Shown: positions 1 through 9,011, counted from the first letter of the stretch. The stretch is 64,000 nucleotides of DNA from Bacteroidales bacterium UBA3653 (GCA_002373505.1 DFKE01000015.1:12602-76601), one strand, 5' to 3'. Notes: generated from the sequence alone by a model not told the origin. Program-made: numbers and translations.

Positions 1-113
1 AGGTGGTTATAGCGCTGAGGTCCCACCCCTTCCCATTCCGAACAGGGTCGTTAAGCTCAGCATCGCCGATGGTACTGCACTGCGTTGTGGGAGAGTAGGT
101 AGCCGCCACTTTC
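1..113 (+). rRNA. rrf: 5S ribosomal RNA
   Basis: The sequence carries the usual bacterial 5S landmarks: the GGTGGTTATAGCG 5' strand, the CCCATTCCGAAC loop B/C region, GTTAAGC, GCCGATGGTACTGC and the closing GGGAGAGTAGGT plus GCCGCC strand that pairs with the 5' end. It starts at or just before the window edge, so one to three 5' bases may be missing. It is the last gene of an rRNA operon lying to the left and is followed at once by a terminator. Confidence 0.95.
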
Positions 114-153
114 AGAAGCTCGATATCGTAAGATACCGGGCTTCTTTGTTTTT
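114..153 (+). terminator. Rho-independent terminator of the rRNA operon
   Basis: AGAAGCTCG pairs with CGGGCTTCT around an AT-rich loop and is followed by TTTGTTTTT. It lies directly after the 5S gene. Confidence 0.85.
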
Positions 154-183
154 GTGGCGATGCAACCTACTCTCCTTCTCATC

Positions 184-225
184 GGGGTCCCCGCAAATTT
201 TATATTTGTGGGGAGAGCGGAGTGC
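184..225. repeat. Intergenic hairpin repeat GGGGTCCCCG, copy A
   Basis: A GGGG-TCCCCGCAAAT / ATTTGTGGGG inverted repeat followed by GAGAGCGGAGTGC. A nearly identical element is at 59287-59330. Here it lies between the 5S terminator and the 3' end of the HD gene, where it could also stop minus-strand transcription, although no T run follows. Confidence 0.75.
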
Positions 226-230
226 CTCCT

Positions 231-860
231 TTACCCTTCGATATTACTCCTATACCATTGTTCGCAGAGTGCGCGGAGCCGGTTCTCGTCGCGTATGATG
301 GCGCGCAGCTCCTCCAGGCTTCTTACATTGCGTTCGGAATGGAGCCAGAGGCGCATGTAACCCCCTTCGGCGTATTTCTCCAATAGATGTTCGCGGGAAC
401 GCGCGTAGAGCGTCTCGAAGTCGCCGGCAGGGTAGAGCTTGGCGGAATATGCCATAGTGCGCGCAATGACGGTTTCAGGAATGATCTGTCTGTCGGCTTC
501 TGCAACGATTGCGCCGTAGATGGTGCGTGGCGGGTTCTTGCCGCTCGCGCGGTGGTCTTCTATCGCATCGCGCATAATGAACAACTGCTCCTCCGTGAAC
601 CACTGCCGCAGTCTCTCGTCCGCCATCAGTATCTCGCCGGAACGGATATGGTGGGTCTCGCGGTCGTACCGCAAGCCTAAATCATGATACGCTGCGATGA
701 CGTACGCCATCTGCTCGTCTGCACCATGCTCCCGCGCCAGAACTAATGACTCACGTATGACCGCCTCCGCGTGGTCGCGCTTATGTCCGCCGTCGAACGC
801 ATCGTATTGCGGCAGGATAGATTGAGAGACATATTGCTCCAAGTCCTTATATATACACAT
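231..860 (-). CDS. HD-domain phosphohydrolase
   Basis: The 209-residue protein has the metal-binding pattern of the HD superfamily: His30 in a DHAEAV helix, His57-Asp58 in AAYHDLG and Asp120 in AEADRQ. The family hydrolyses phosphate esters of nucleotides or related metabolites; the substrate cannot be read here. No signal peptide or membrane segment, so cytoplasmic. It stands alone and is transcribed away from the GH3 gene, with its own TAccTTTG -7 box about 45 bp upstream. The start used is the only ATG that precedes the conserved N-terminal helix. Confidence 0.85.
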   Translation of the reverse strand: MCIYKDLEQYVSQSILPQYDAFDGGHKRDHAEAVIRESLVLAREHGADEQMAYVIAAYHDLGLRYDRETHHIRSGEILMADERLRQWFTEEQLFIMRDAIEDHRASGKNPPRTIYGAIVAEADRQIIPETVIARTMAYSAKLYPAGDFETLYARSREHLLEKYAEGGYMRLWLHSERNVRSLEELRAIIRDENRLRALCEQWYRSNIEG

Positions 861-904
861 TCTTCAATCAGGGCTCCCTTGCTGCCCTTCGTTAAATTAG
901 GGTG

Positions 905-912
905 CAAAGGTA
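905..912 (-). promoter_or_regulatory. -7 box of the HD gene
   Basis: Reads TACCTTTG on the minus strand, the Bacteroidota sigma-ABfr -7 consensus TAnnTTTG, 45 bp before the start codon. Confidence 0.65.
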
Positions 913-975
913 CGTTTTTTTTCGCAAATACGCAAATAAAAATAATCCTAAAAAATGAATTATGTTTTTTTTCTC

Positions 976-1006
976 TTGCGTATATCAAAAAAAAGCAGTA
1001 CTTTTG
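976..1006 (+). promoter_or_regulatory. Promoter of the GH3 gene
   Basis: TTGC at 976-979, TCAAAA at 985 and TACTTTTG at 999-1006. TCA starts exactly 14 nt before TA, the spacing seen at many promoters here. The predicted leader is about 35 nt. Confidence 0.7.
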
Positions 1007-1045
1007 TCGTTGAATTGGATTATAAATCATATCCTTGTACAATTT

Positions 1046-3331
1046 ATGAACCGAAACATTGCTTTTGTATTCCTGATAGCCTCTCTGATGTTAGGCTGCA
1101 GTCATGGAGTGAATGACGAGGAACGCGAGATGAATACCTTCATCGATAATTTGATGGGACGCATGACGCTGGAGGAGAAACTGGGTCAGTTGAACCTGCC
1201 TGTCGGCGGCGATATAGTCACCGGCGAACCGCGTCACAGCCAGTCAGCCGACGGAATACGGCAGGGCAGAGTAGGCGGGCTTTTCAATCTCAAACGAGCC
1301 AAAGCCATCCGGGAGGTACAGCGCATCGCCGTAGAGGAGAGCCGCTTAGGTATCCCTTTGCTCTTCGGGATGGATGTGATCCATGGATATGAAACGGTTT
1401 TTCCTATTCCGCTGGCGATGTCGTGCTCCTGGGATATGGCGGCTATTGAAAGCTCGGCGCGTATCGCGGCGCGTGAGGCTACGGCGGATGGTATATGCTG
1501 GACGTTCTCACCCATGGTCGATGTATGCCATGACGGCCGGTGGGGACGAATCAGCGAAGGAAGCGGAGAGGACCCTTATCTCGGATCCCGCGTTGCGGAA
1601 GCGATGGTAAGAGGCTATCAGGGCTCATCGCTTGCCGATTCAGCTACGGTCATGGCATGCGTCAAGCATTTTGCAGCCTACGGACTGGTCGAGGCAGGGC
1701 GCGAGTATAATAATGTCTATCCCGATGACTACCATCTCTTTAACGAATATATGCAGCCCTATAAAGCGGCTTTCGACGCCGGAGCCGGTTCGGCTATGGC
1801 GGCGTTTAATACGGTTCACGGTGTGCCTTGTACCGGTAATAAATGGCTGCTGAACGATCTGCTGCGCGACCAATGGGGCTTCCGGGGATTTGTGGTGTCG
1901 GATTATACGGGGCTGGAGGAGTTATGGGACAACGGGGTATGCCCCAATAAGGAAGAGAGCGCTATCCAGTCGCTCGAAGCGGGACTCGATATGGATATGG
2001 TCTCGGAGGGATTGGTCAATCTGGCTGCTGCCGTGCGTGAAGGGCGGTGCAGCGAGAAAGCGGTAGATGCAGCATGCCGCAGAATACTGGAGGCAAAATA
2101 CAAACTCGGTCTCTTTGACGACCCTTACCGCTATTGTGATACGACGAAACGCGGACAAGTGATTCTTTGTGCCGCCCATAGAGCGGAAGCGCGGCGTATT
2201 GCGGGTGAGAGCATGGTGCTTCTCAAGAATGAAAACCACCTCTTGCCGTTAGCCAAGAAAGGTACGATAGCGCTTATCGGTCCTCTGGCTGACACGCGTG
2301 CCAATATGTCCGGCACATGGGCTGTAGCAGCCGTTCCGGCGAAATACAAGACCCTCAGGGAAGGTATGGAGGATGCGCTCTCCGGTACGGATGCACGATT
2401 GCTCTATGCCAAGGGATCGAATCTGATGTATGACGAGCAGGCGGAAGCTATTGCCACTATGTTCGGCCGCGAGATGCGTGACAGCCGTTCTGCCGAGGCG
2501 CTGCGGACTGAAGCGCTGGATATTGCGCGCAGGGCGGATGTGATTATTGCCGCTATGGGGGAATCGAGCGAGATGAGCGGCGAATGTTCTTCGCGTGTCA
2601 ATATAGAGATGCCGGATGCGCAGCATGACCTTCTTGAGGAGTTAGTCAGACTGGGCAAGCCGATAGTCCTTCTCCATTTTGCCGGCCGGCCTACTGTGAT
2701 GAACTGGGAGACGGAGCATCTGCCGGCAATCCTTGAGACATGGTTCGGCGGCAGCGAGACGGCGGACGCTATTGCAGATATAGTCTTTGGAGACGTATGT
2801 CCTTCGGCTAAACTGACGGTGCAACTCCCGCGGCATGTGGGGCAGTATCCGTTCTCATACCGCCAGATGCGCACCTCGCGCCCCAATGAAGGAGGCGGAT
2901 TCGGCAAGTATTCGTCCTGCTATGCGGACGTCTCGTCCAAACCCCTCTATCCCTTCGGCTTCGGACTCAGTTATACTACTTTCGAATACTCCGGATTCCA
3001 TCTCACTGACTCTGTCATGCCGCTGGACGGTGCGGTAGAAGCGGTTGTCACGGTAACCAACACCGGCGATCGCGAAGGAACAGAGATAGCGCAACTCTAT
3101 ATCAACGACCGCGTAGCGAAAGGGGTACGGCCGTATAAAGAATTACGCGGCTTTGAGCGTCTGACCCTTGCTCCGGGCGAGAGCAGAGAGATACGTTTTG
3201 CTTTGGATGCCGGGAGGATGGGGTATTATGAACCCGGCTCGATGCGTTGGACGCTCGAACCGGGTAACATGACGGTAATGGTAGGTCCCAACGAACGGGA
3301 CGTACAAGTACTACCGCTCAGAATCTATTAG
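1046..3331 (+). CDS. Glycoside hydrolase family 3 beta-glucosidase lipoprotein
   Basis: A BglX-type enzyme of 761 residues that removes terminal beta-linked sugars. Start at 1046 gives a lipoprotein signal (MNRNIAFVFLIAS, lipobox LMLGC); the longer reading frame begins inside the promoter and is rejected. Domains in order: GH3 TIM barrel (about 30-370) with GMDVIHGYETVFPIPLA and the nucleophile Asp near 282 in FVVSDYTG; the alpha/beta sandwich (about 390-610); and a C-terminal fibronectin-III-like domain ending YYEPGSMRWTLEPG. Probably surface or periplasmic. It converges on lemA with a 4-bp overlap. Exact glycan unknown. Confidence 0.92.
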   Translation: MNRNIAFVFLIASLMLGCSHGVNDEEREMNTFIDNLMGRMTLEEKLGQLNLPVGGDIVTGEPRHSQSADGIRQGRVGGLFNLKRAKAIREVQRIAVEESRLGIPLLFGMDVIHGYETVFPIPLAMSCSWDMAAIESSARIAAREATADGICWTFSPMVDVCHDGRWGRISEGSGEDPYLGSRVAEAMVRGYQGSSLADSATVMACVKHFAAYGLVEAGREYNNVYPDDYHLFNEYMQPYKAAFDAGAGSAMAAFNTVHGVPCTGNKWLLNDLLRDQWGFRGFVVSDYTGLEELWDNGVCPNKEESAIQSLEAGLDMDMVSEGLVNLAAAVREGRCSEKAVDAACRRILEAKYKLGLFDDPYRYCDTTKRGQVILCAAHRAEARRIAGESMVLLKNENHLLPLAKKGTIALIGPLADTRANMSGTWAVAAVPAKYKTLREGMEDALSGTDARLLYAKGSNLMYDEQAEAIATMFGREMRDSRSAEALRTEALDIARRADVIIAAMGESSEMSGECSSRVNIEMPDAQHDLLEELVRLGKPIVLLHFAGRPTVMNWETEHLPAILETWFGGSETADAIADIVFGDVCPSAKLTVQLPRHVGQYPFSYRQMRTSRPNEGGGFGKYSSCYADVSSKPLYPFGFGLSYTTFEYSGFHLTDSVMPLDGAVEAVVTVTNTGDREGTEIAQLYINDRVAKGVRPYKELRGFERLTLAPGESREIRFALDAGRMGYYEPGSMRWTLEPGNMTVMVGPNERDVQVLPLRIY

Positions 3332-3915
3332 AACTCCACTTTCGGAGCCTTCTGTGCGCCTTCTTCTGCTTCGAAGTAAGGCTTTTTCTCAAAACCGAAC
3401 GCACCGGCAATCAGGTTGTTCGGGAATTTGCGGATGTCAGTGTTGTATTTCTTCGCTTCGTCGTTGAAGAGCTGCCGTGCAACGGTAATCCTGTTCTCCG
3501 TTCCCTCGAGTTGCTGCTGCAGGTCGCGGAAGTTCTCGTTTGCTTTCAGATCCGGATAACTCTCCGCCAGCGCGAGGAGGCGTCCCAGTGCCTGACTCAG
3601 TTCGCCTTGCGCGGACTGATAAGCCGCCAGTTGCTCCGGTGTCGCTTTAGACGGGTCTATCGTGATCTGTGTGGCGCGCGCACGGGCATCTATTACGCCT
3701 TGCAGCGTCTCGCTTTCATGAGACGCATAGCCTTTTACGGTTGCTACCAGGTTAGGAACCAGATCAGCCCGACGCTGGTATTGGTTTTCTACTTGTGCCC
3801 AGGCGGATTCTACCTGCTCTTCTGCAGCTACGAAACCGTTGTACACGTTAGCGATCCAAAGTACGATAATTGCCAATACTCCCAGTACTGCAATCCAAGG
3901 AAGAATTTTTTTCAT
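3328..3915 (-). CDS. lemA: LemA family protein
   Basis: A 195-residue protein with one N-terminal membrane helix (residues 4-24), followed by NVYNGFVAAEEQVESAWAQV, the hallmark of LemA proteins, and a long helical bundle. Molecular role in the family is unsettled; in Bacteroidota it is usually paired with a TPM-domain protein, as here. It is downstream of the TPM gene with a 62-bp gap that is filled by a heptamer array. Confidence 0.92.
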   Translation of the reverse strand: MKKILPWIAVLGVLAIIVLWIANVYNGFVAAEEQVESAWAQVENQYQRRADLVPNLVATVKGYASHESETLQGVIDARARATQITIDPSKATPEQLAAYQSAQGELSQALGRLLALAESYPDLKANENFRDLQQQLEGTENRITVARQLFNDEAKKYNTDIRKFPNNLIAGAFGFEKKPYFEAEEGAQKAPKVEF

Positions 3916-3916
3916 A

Positions 3917-3972
3917 AAATTATAAATTATAAATTACAAATTACAAACTACAAACTACAAACTACAAACTAC
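3917..3972. repeat. Period-7 array, 8 units
   Basis: Eight consecutive heptamers: AAATTAT x2, AAATTAC x2, AAACTAC x4. It fills almost the whole gap between lemA and the TPM gene. Confidence 0.95.
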
Positions 3973-3977
3973 CAATC

Positions 3978-4907
3978 TTACCATTTCCCTCCAGCGCCGC
4001 CGCCGGAAGTAGATCCGCCACCCCATGATCCTCCTCCGCCGCCGGAGGACCATCCTCCTCCGGATGCCGAACCGGATGACTTCACCAGTTTAGGTATCAC
4101 TTCGTTCCGGACGAACTCATGTCCGCAGTGTTTGCACAGGTATGTTACCTCTGCTTTTCCCGCATGGGCATACGTGGCGGCTATGAGTGTGTGCCTACGG
4201 ACAGCGTGTGCCTTGCGTTTGTGGCAGACCGGACATTTCTTGATTGTACTGAAATATATTCCTATTGCTACCAGTACGGCGAATACCAGCATAGACCATA
4301 GCGCAATCTCCTCTCCTATGCTCCATTCGTCCTCTTCCTCGCCGTACCGTCCCCGGTTGGTGACCGATCGTATTGCGAGCAGTTCTTCCGGCGTTTCGCC
4401 ATCAGTGCATACTTCATACACGGCCAGCGCACCGAGACACAGCCCTCTGTCGTAGTCTCCTTCCTTAAACGCGGGAAACATCTCGTCGTGCATGATCTGC
4501 GAGCATTTCGCATCCGTCAGCACGCTTTCTATGCCCGTGCCGGTCATGATACGCATATCATGGCTCTCCAGCACAAAGAGCATCAGCACTCCCGTGTTGC
4601 GCCCTTCTCCTCCTATTCCCCATCGTTGGAACAGCTCGTATGCGAAATCGAACGGGTCTTCCTCGCCGATAGACTCCAATGCCACGATAGCCATTTCCAC
4701 CCGGGTCTTCCTGTCCAGATCCGCGGCGCAGCCGTTGAGCCATGCTACGGTTGAATCTGCCAGAATAGCATCGGGATTAGAGACATAGCACTCCTGTCCC
4801 TCCGCTTTGGGGTTAGGCACTTCCTGCGGCGTGTATGTCTCCGCCGGCAGGGCTACCGCCAAGAGCAATGCCAGCGCTGAGATAGTATATCTTAGATGAG
4901 TCATCAT
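3978..4907 (-). CDS. TPM-domain membrane protein with zinc-ribbon and Gly-rich tail
   Basis: A YgcG-type protein of 309 residues: signal peptide (1-22, ...ALPAET), TPM domain (about 35-170, with IVALESIGEEDPFDFAYELF and GVLMLFVLESHDMRI), one membrane helix near 195-217, a Cys4-type zinc ribbon (CPVCHK ... CKHCGHEF) and a C-terminal Gly/Ser tail. TPM proteins are proposed to act in membrane-protein or photosystem quality control; here the role is unknown. Cotranscribed upstream of lemA and 9 bp downstream of the CotH gene. Confidence 0.88.
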   Translation of the reverse strand: MMTHLRYTISALALLLAVALPAETYTPQEVPNPKAEGQECYVSNPDAILADSTVAWLNGCAADLDRKTRVEMAIVALESIGEEDPFDFAYELFQRWGIGGEGRNTGVLMLFVLESHDMRIMTGTGIESVLTDAKCSQIMHDEMFPAFKEGDYDRGLCLGALAVYEVCTDGETPEELLAIRSVTNRGRYGEEEDEWSIGEEIALWSMLVFAVLVAIGIYFSTIKKCPVCHKRKAHAVRRHTLIAATYAHAGKAEVTYLCKHCGHEFVRNEVIPKLVKSSGSASGGGWSSGGGGGSWGGGSTSGGGAGGKW

Positions 4908-4916
4908 AGGCAGTTA

Positions 4917-6284
4917 TTATTCTACGAGCATTCCTTGAATGGTATAAATGTGTCCGTTGCGGATGATGAGCAGTTGTCCGTTGCGGATGAATTTGGTACT
5001 CCGGTCCTGACCGCTTGATACTTGGTCCACATCCCATGTGGCAGGTTTGATACCTTCTCCCCATTGCGAATAAAGCCAGTTGATGCGCCAATCGTAACGG
5101 CGGAAATAGCGGTCTCTTACATCTGCGAAATTGCTGTTGTCGCAGTAGTTTTGCGTGCCTTGCCATACCAGTGCGTCATTCTTGGCGGCTTTCTCTATCT
5201 TATCGGCAAACGCCCGCATTTGGGCTCTCACGGAGTCTTTCTGCGTGTGGTAATAGATCCACCATTGTTCCTTAACCGCTTGTTGGAAGACCGGCCATTT
5301 TGCCAACTGCCCGATCCAGTATTGCGGCCAGGTAGGGTTATCATAGATCCAGGTCTCCTGGTGTCGGTTGTAGGCATTGCCGAAATCCCACACCGGTCCG
5401 AACTTCCATTTGTCGGCTACGCCCAGGCTGTCGCGGTCCTTATAGAGGAAACAACTGCCGTGATAACTCTCGCAGTCCTCCATGATCTCTTGCACCAGGT
5501 AGAATTTTGCGGCTTCCGTCATGTCCAGTCTTTGTTCCAGATGGGACGACATGTCATATAGATCCGTATTCAGTGTGTGCAGTTGGTTCTCCAGATACTG
5601 TCGTTGCGCGGAGGACAGCACTTCCGGTTCCCGAAGGGATACCATTACATGCTGGCCGTTTCCTTCGTCGAACTCGATATTGTTGTCTGTCCGGTAATTG
5701 TCTATCTCGACGAGCCATCCTCCGGAGATGGAATCCGGGTGCGTCTCGCTGTCCGCCTGCTCGTGAATGTGCACCCGATTCGAAGCGATACGTACGTGTT
5801 CCGTAAGGAAATATAGTCCCATATACTTTCCGTTCAGGACGAACTCAACGGGTCGTATCCGCGGCGTCCAACGCATCTCAAGCGCTTTGCTGATCGCAAA
5901 ACCGGCAGGCATTTTGAGGAATCCCAGATAGTCGTCCGCCGAAGCCAAGAGACACCAGTGGCGGTTATTAGGCATTCCCAGCACTTTGGTCTTGGTATCG
6001 AACTTGATCTTATACGGTTTCTTGTCAAATCCGCTCCAAGTCCAGTTGCCTCGTCCCTTGATTGTAGCGGGTAAGGGAGAGTTCTTGCTTCCCAAAGCAG
6101 GATATTGCGCCAGCACCGAATCGATATAGACCGAGCAGACGACCTGCGTCTCCGTGTCATTGATACCTTGCTCGTTCTGTGTGTTCACATACAGGATAGG
6201 TAGTGTCCGTGTAGGAGATGCCGCCCGGAGCGACAGGCTCCATCCTACCAGCAGAAGCGCTATGATATAATTTCCAATTTTCAT
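4917..6284 (-). CDS. Secreted CotH-kinase family protein with short C-terminal tail motif
   Basis: 455 residues with a signal peptide (about 1-22). The CotH core is visible as KGRGNWTW, KKPYKIKFD, WCLLASADD and YLVQEIMEDCESYHGSCFLYKD plus FGPVWDFGNAYNR, motifs of the atypical secreted kinases related to spore-coat CotH. It ends with FIRNGQLLIIRNGHIYTIQG, a tail shared with several exported proteins in this window and probably a sorting or anchoring signal. First gene of the CotH-TPM-lemA group. Substrate unknown. Confidence 0.88.
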   Translation of the reverse strand: MKIGNYIIALLLVGWSLSLRAASPTRTLPILYVNTQNEQGINDTETQVVCSVYIDSVLAQYPALGSKNSPLPATIKGRGNWTWSGFDKKPYKIKFDTKTKVLGMPNNRHWCLLASADDYLGFLKMPAGFAISKALEMRWTPRIRPVEFVLNGKYMGLYFLTEHVRIASNRVHIHEQADSETHPDSISGGWLVEIDNYRTDNNIEFDEGNGQHVMVSLREPEVLSSAQRQYLENQLHTLNTDLYDMSSHLEQRLDMTEAAKFYLVQEIMEDCESYHGSCFLYKDRDSLGVADKWKFGPVWDFGNAYNRHQETWIYDNPTWPQYWIGQLAKWPVFQQAVKEQWWIYYHTQKDSVRAQMRAFADKIEKAAKNDALVWQGTQNYCDNSNFADVRDRYFRRYDWRINWLYSQWGEGIKPATWDVDQVSSGQDRSTKFIRNGQLLIIRNGHIYTIQGMLVE

Positions 6285-6287
6285 CTT

Positions 6288-6315
6288 TCAACTATCAACT
6301 ATCAACTATCAACTA
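6288..6315. repeat. Period-7 array, 4 units
   Basis: Four perfect TCAACTA heptamers between the CotH start codon and the CYTH stop codon. Confidence 0.95.
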
Positions 6316-6783
6316 TCACATGTTCGCGTTATAATACTGCGGCTGTCCCGTCACTTCCTCTCCCAGCCATTCCGGACGAACAAAAGGCTCGTCCTCGCTG
6401 CCTAACTCCAGTTCCGCCAGAATCAATCCTTCTTTATGCCCATGGAAGACATCCACCTCCCAGTTTCTTTTCTCTCCCTGATAGTCCGGCGCGGGAATGA
6501 TATAGCGTGTTTTGGTGATCACGCCCGGCAGGCATATCTTCATCATCTCCCGCGCATCAGCAGGCTCGATTTCCCATTCCCATTCGAACTTGGCGATTCC
6601 TTCGCGCAACAGCGACGATTTGATAGTAAGGAACGCGCGTTCGTCCCGTATGCGCACGCGGATGGTTTTGCCGGGTTCCTTGCTCAGGTAGCCTTGCATG
6701 ATCTCATAGTGCTTCACGGCTTGGGACAAAAAAGCACCGGATGTAACCAGAAACTTACGCTCTATTTCGGTATTCTCAGCCAT
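6316..6783 (-). CDS. CYTH-domain phosphohydrolase
   Basis: 155 residues beginning with EIERKFLV (residues 6-13), the signature of CYTH/TTM tunnel enzymes. Alternating charged strands typical of the tunnel follow: TIRVRIRDERAFLTIKSS, KFEWEWEI, KTRYIIP, WEVDVFHG, LAELELGSE. Family members hydrolyse tripolyphosphate, thiamine triphosphate or make cAMP; bacterial single-domain forms like this are most often inorganic triphosphatases. Cytoplasmic. Has its own promoter at 6804-6835. Confidence 0.92.
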   Translation of the reverse strand: MAENTEIERKFLVTSGAFLSQAVKHYEIMQGYLSKEPGKTIRVRIRDERAFLTIKSSLLREGIAKFEWEWEIEPADAREMMKICLPGVITKTRYIIPAPDYQGEKRNWEVDVFHGHKEGLILAELELGSEDEPFVRPEWLGEEVTGQPQYYNANM

Positions 6784-6803
6784 GGTAAATCATATTTTGC
6801 GTG

Positions 6804-6835
6804 CAAAATTACAATTTTTTTGCGATATGAACAAA
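6804..6835 (-). promoter_or_regulatory. Promoter of the CYTH gene
   Basis: On the minus strand TTTG, then CATATCGCAAAA, then TAATTTTG. TCG starts 14 nt before TA. The leader is about 15-20 nt. Confidence 0.7.
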
Positions 6836-6851
6836 AAAAATAGCAAAAATA

Positions 6852-6883
6852 TTTGGTCATATCAGAATTTTGTTGTACCTTTG
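6852..6883 (+). promoter_or_regulatory. Promoter of tRNA-Ser
   Basis: TTTGGTCATATCA then TACCTTTG at 6876-6883; TCA to TA spacing is 14. The following CACCCGCTTTTGAAAA is repeated after the tRNA-Val promoter. Confidence 0.75.
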
Positions 6884-6920
6884 CACCCGCTTTTGAAAAA
6901 CAAAGCGCGATTTAAGCTAC

Positions 6921-7007
<87 letters not shown>

Positions 7008-7020
7008 CAAGGTAAAAGAG

Positions 7021-7053
7021 AAGGGACATCCGTGAGGGTGTCCCTTATTCTTT
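7021..7053 (+). terminator. Terminator after tRNA-Ser
   Basis: AAGGGACATC / GGTGTCCCTT hairpin followed by ATTCTTTT. Confidence 0.75.
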
Positions 7054-7079
7054 TATGATGGTGAAACGGGGGACCGTTT

Positions 7080-7619
7080 TTATAACTTCTTAACGAGTGT
7101 AAGTCCGTTTTTATTGCCCATGCTGTATCCCTCAAAAGTGCCGTTAGCGGTTTCGAGGTGATCCACAATCAGCACTTCTCCTTGCGCTATCGTGCGGCAG
7201 GAGAAAGTGTCGCCGACTTGCAGTTTGCTGTTGATACTCCCGTCAACCCGCCATCTGCAGTCGCCCAAATAGGTAAGTGTACAAACGCGGTCGGGGAGCC
7301 AGGCTATGCGCACTTGATCGCCTTTCCGGCATTCGTCTGCATGAATAGCGGTGGTGTGGATGAAGTCCGATTCCTCCTTCGCTCTGGCATAGCGTTCCAA
7401 TATCTGTACCGTGTATTGCCGGACGGATGAATAGCCTTTCTTGTATCCCCAGATACGGCTTAGGGTATCCGGGCTGAGGCTTTCACCGGTGGCACGCCCA
7501 ATAGCGATACTCAGTTCTCCGAAATCGGCAGGCGTAGCAGGCGTGCGACCGAATCGTACTTCTACTGCCTTTTTCAGTTGCGTAATAGCGATACTGTTTG
7601 ATTGAAAAGAAGTCTTCAT
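7080..7619 (-). CDS. Putative HTH-like DNA-binding protein, unknown function
   Basis: 179 residues, no signal peptide. The N-terminal half contains LSPDTLSRIWGYKKGYSSVRQYTVQILERYA, a helical pattern seen in Bacteroidota HTH-like proteins (TLsRiWGY...TL..La). The C-terminal half (about 95-179) is beta-rich, with GDQVRIAWLPDRVCTL and EVLIVDHLETANGTFEGYSMG, and could bind a ligand. It is divergent from the Ser/Thr kinase with a 72-bp shared promoter region, so it may regulate that gene. Function inferred only from pattern and position. Confidence 0.7.
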   Translation of the reverse strand: MKTSFQSNSIAITQLKKAVEVRFGRTPATPADFGELSIAIGRATGESLSPDTLSRIWGYKKGYSSVRQYTVQILERYARAKEESDFIHTTAIHADECRKGDQVRIAWLPDRVCTLTYLGDCRWRVDGSINSKLQVGDTFSCRTIAQGEVLIVDHLETANGTFEGYSMGNKNGLTLVKKL

Positions 7620-7651
7620 ATCTCAAAAATTTGTGCAAAGATAAGAAATTA

Positions 7652-7683
7652 TTTGCATATGTCCAAATATTTTTGTACTTTTG
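7652..7683 (+). promoter_or_regulatory. Promoter of the kinase gene, near-leaderless
   Basis: TTTG at 7652, TCCAAA at 7662 and TACTTTTG at 7676-7683. The only usable start codon is at 7692, so the predicted transcript begins within a few bases of the ATG. Confidence 0.7.
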
Positions 7684-7691
7684 CACCGCTA

Positions 7692-8903
7692 ATGGATACA
7701 AATTCGTTTACATCGGGTCCCGTTCGTCCGCTTAGTTCACAAGAATTAGGTGCAGAGCGTTTTACGGATTATGAGTTGCTGTCCGACAGCGGACACAACC
7801 TGGTTTACCGTGCGCAGATGAGCGGCAAATGGGTCGTCCTAAAGGCTGCCAAACCGGATGAAGGAGAGCAGACTCGCAATCAACTCCTTTTAGAGCGTGA
7901 GTTTGAAATCATGCACCGTCTGGATTCTATCTATGTGGTTCAGACGATAGCCATGGTGAACGACCCGCAGTTAGGCCGCTCCATTCTGATGGAATATGTC
8001 CATGGGCGTCCGTTAGACCGGTTTGTGACGGAGAATCCTTCTGCTGCGGAGCGCCGCCGTGTGGCGGATGAACTGATGGAAGCATTGGTTTTCCTGCATG
8101 ACCGTCAGGTGGTGCACGGCGATTTGAAGCCGAGCAATATTCTGATTACCGACTCCGGCAATCATGTGCAGCTGATTGATTTCGGTTTTTCGGACCAAGA
8201 AGCATTCATCGCTAAGAATATCGGAACCTCGCCGTCGATCAGTTCGCCGGAACAACTGCCTACTGATGTTTTAAAACCCGAACGGGACATTTATGCGTTA
8301 GGTAAGATACTCGCGCTCCTTTTTCCGCAATCAGTCAAACCGGTTATCCGCCGTTGCACATCTGCCAACGGCAAACGGTACACTTCTGTCCGCAAGGTTC
8401 GCTCTGCGCTCCATTGTTATTGGCGAATGAGGTGGTTGCTGCCGATGCTCGCTTTTTTTGCTATTGCGGCAGCTTGTTTGATTTGCTTCCGGCCGCAGAA
8501 ACAAGAGGTTTCCCCTGTTGTTGAGTACCATACGGATACGGTCGTTGTTATACAGCCTGCGCCGCCGGCGGTGGATTCCGTATGGTTGAATGTAAAAAGT
8601 AAGGCAGCCGGACGATACAAGGCGCTGTATCGCTCCTATGCCGATTCCCTTAAGAACATGCCGAAAAAGATTCACAATGATGCCTTAGCTATGACAAATC
8701 GCTATGCAAGGCGGATGCTACAAACGCGAGACAAATTTGCGAAGTCCTATCCTCAATATGAGGAACAATTGTATGATCAATACCTTTTTATCTATAGCCG
8801 GGACTTCAATGCTTTGCATAACATCCATAAAGATTACCCGTATGTGACTGTCAACCTCTATGGCGACACAACTTTTATTCCAGTGAAGCCGCTTTCCGAG
8901 TAA
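7692..8903 (+). CDS. Membrane-anchored Ser/Thr protein kinase
   Basis: A 403-residue Hanks-type kinase. Visible elements: Lys51 in KWVVLKA, HGDLKPSN at 142-149 (the usual Arg of HRD is Gly), DFG at 163-165 and a SSPEQ activation/P+1 segment near 184-188. The C-lobe after DIYALGKIL is very short. A membrane helix follows at about 248-266 and then a charged, probably helical extracytoplasmic domain of 135 residues. Start chosen at 7692 because the upstream in-frame codons lie in the promoter. Likely a sensor kinase; target unknown. Confidence 0.85.
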   Translation: MDTNSFTSGPVRPLSSQELGAERFTDYELLSDSGHNLVYRAQMSGKWVVLKAAKPDEGEQTRNQLLLEREFEIMHRLDSIYVVQTIAMVNDPQLGRSILMEYVHGRPLDRFVTENPSAAERRRVADELMEALVFLHDRQVVHGDLKPSNILITDSGNHVQLIDFGFSDQEAFIAKNIGTSPSISSPEQLPTDVLKPERDIYALGKILALLFPQSVKPVIRRCTSANGKRYTSVRKVRSALHCYWRMRWLLPMLAFFAIAAACLICFRPQKQEVSPVVEYHTDTVVVIQPAPPAVDSVWLNVKSKAAGRYKALYRSYADSLKNMPKKIHNDALAMTNRYARRMLQTRDKFAKSYPQYEEQLYDQYLFIYSRDFNALHNIHKDYPYVTVNLYGDTTFIPVKPLSE

Positions 8904-8983
8904 AAAGCAAATGAATTTGATTTTATAGCCCGAATTCTTGTGTAAATCAAATATTTATAGTACTTTAAACGGTACACACAGAG

Positions 8984-9011
8984 ATCTGCATCAAAAGTGC
9001 AGATTTTTTTG
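8984..9011 (+). terminator. Terminator after the kinase gene
   Basis: ATCTGCA / TGCAGAT perfect 7-bp stem, 7-nt loop, then TTTTTTTG. Confidence 0.85.

Noticed and set aside
962..1045. Upstream start for the GH3 protein
   Set aside because: It contains the promoter and hides the lipoprotein signal.
7602..7691. Longer N-terminus of the kinase
   Set aside because: The additional codons overlap the -33/-7 promoter and the divergent gene's start.
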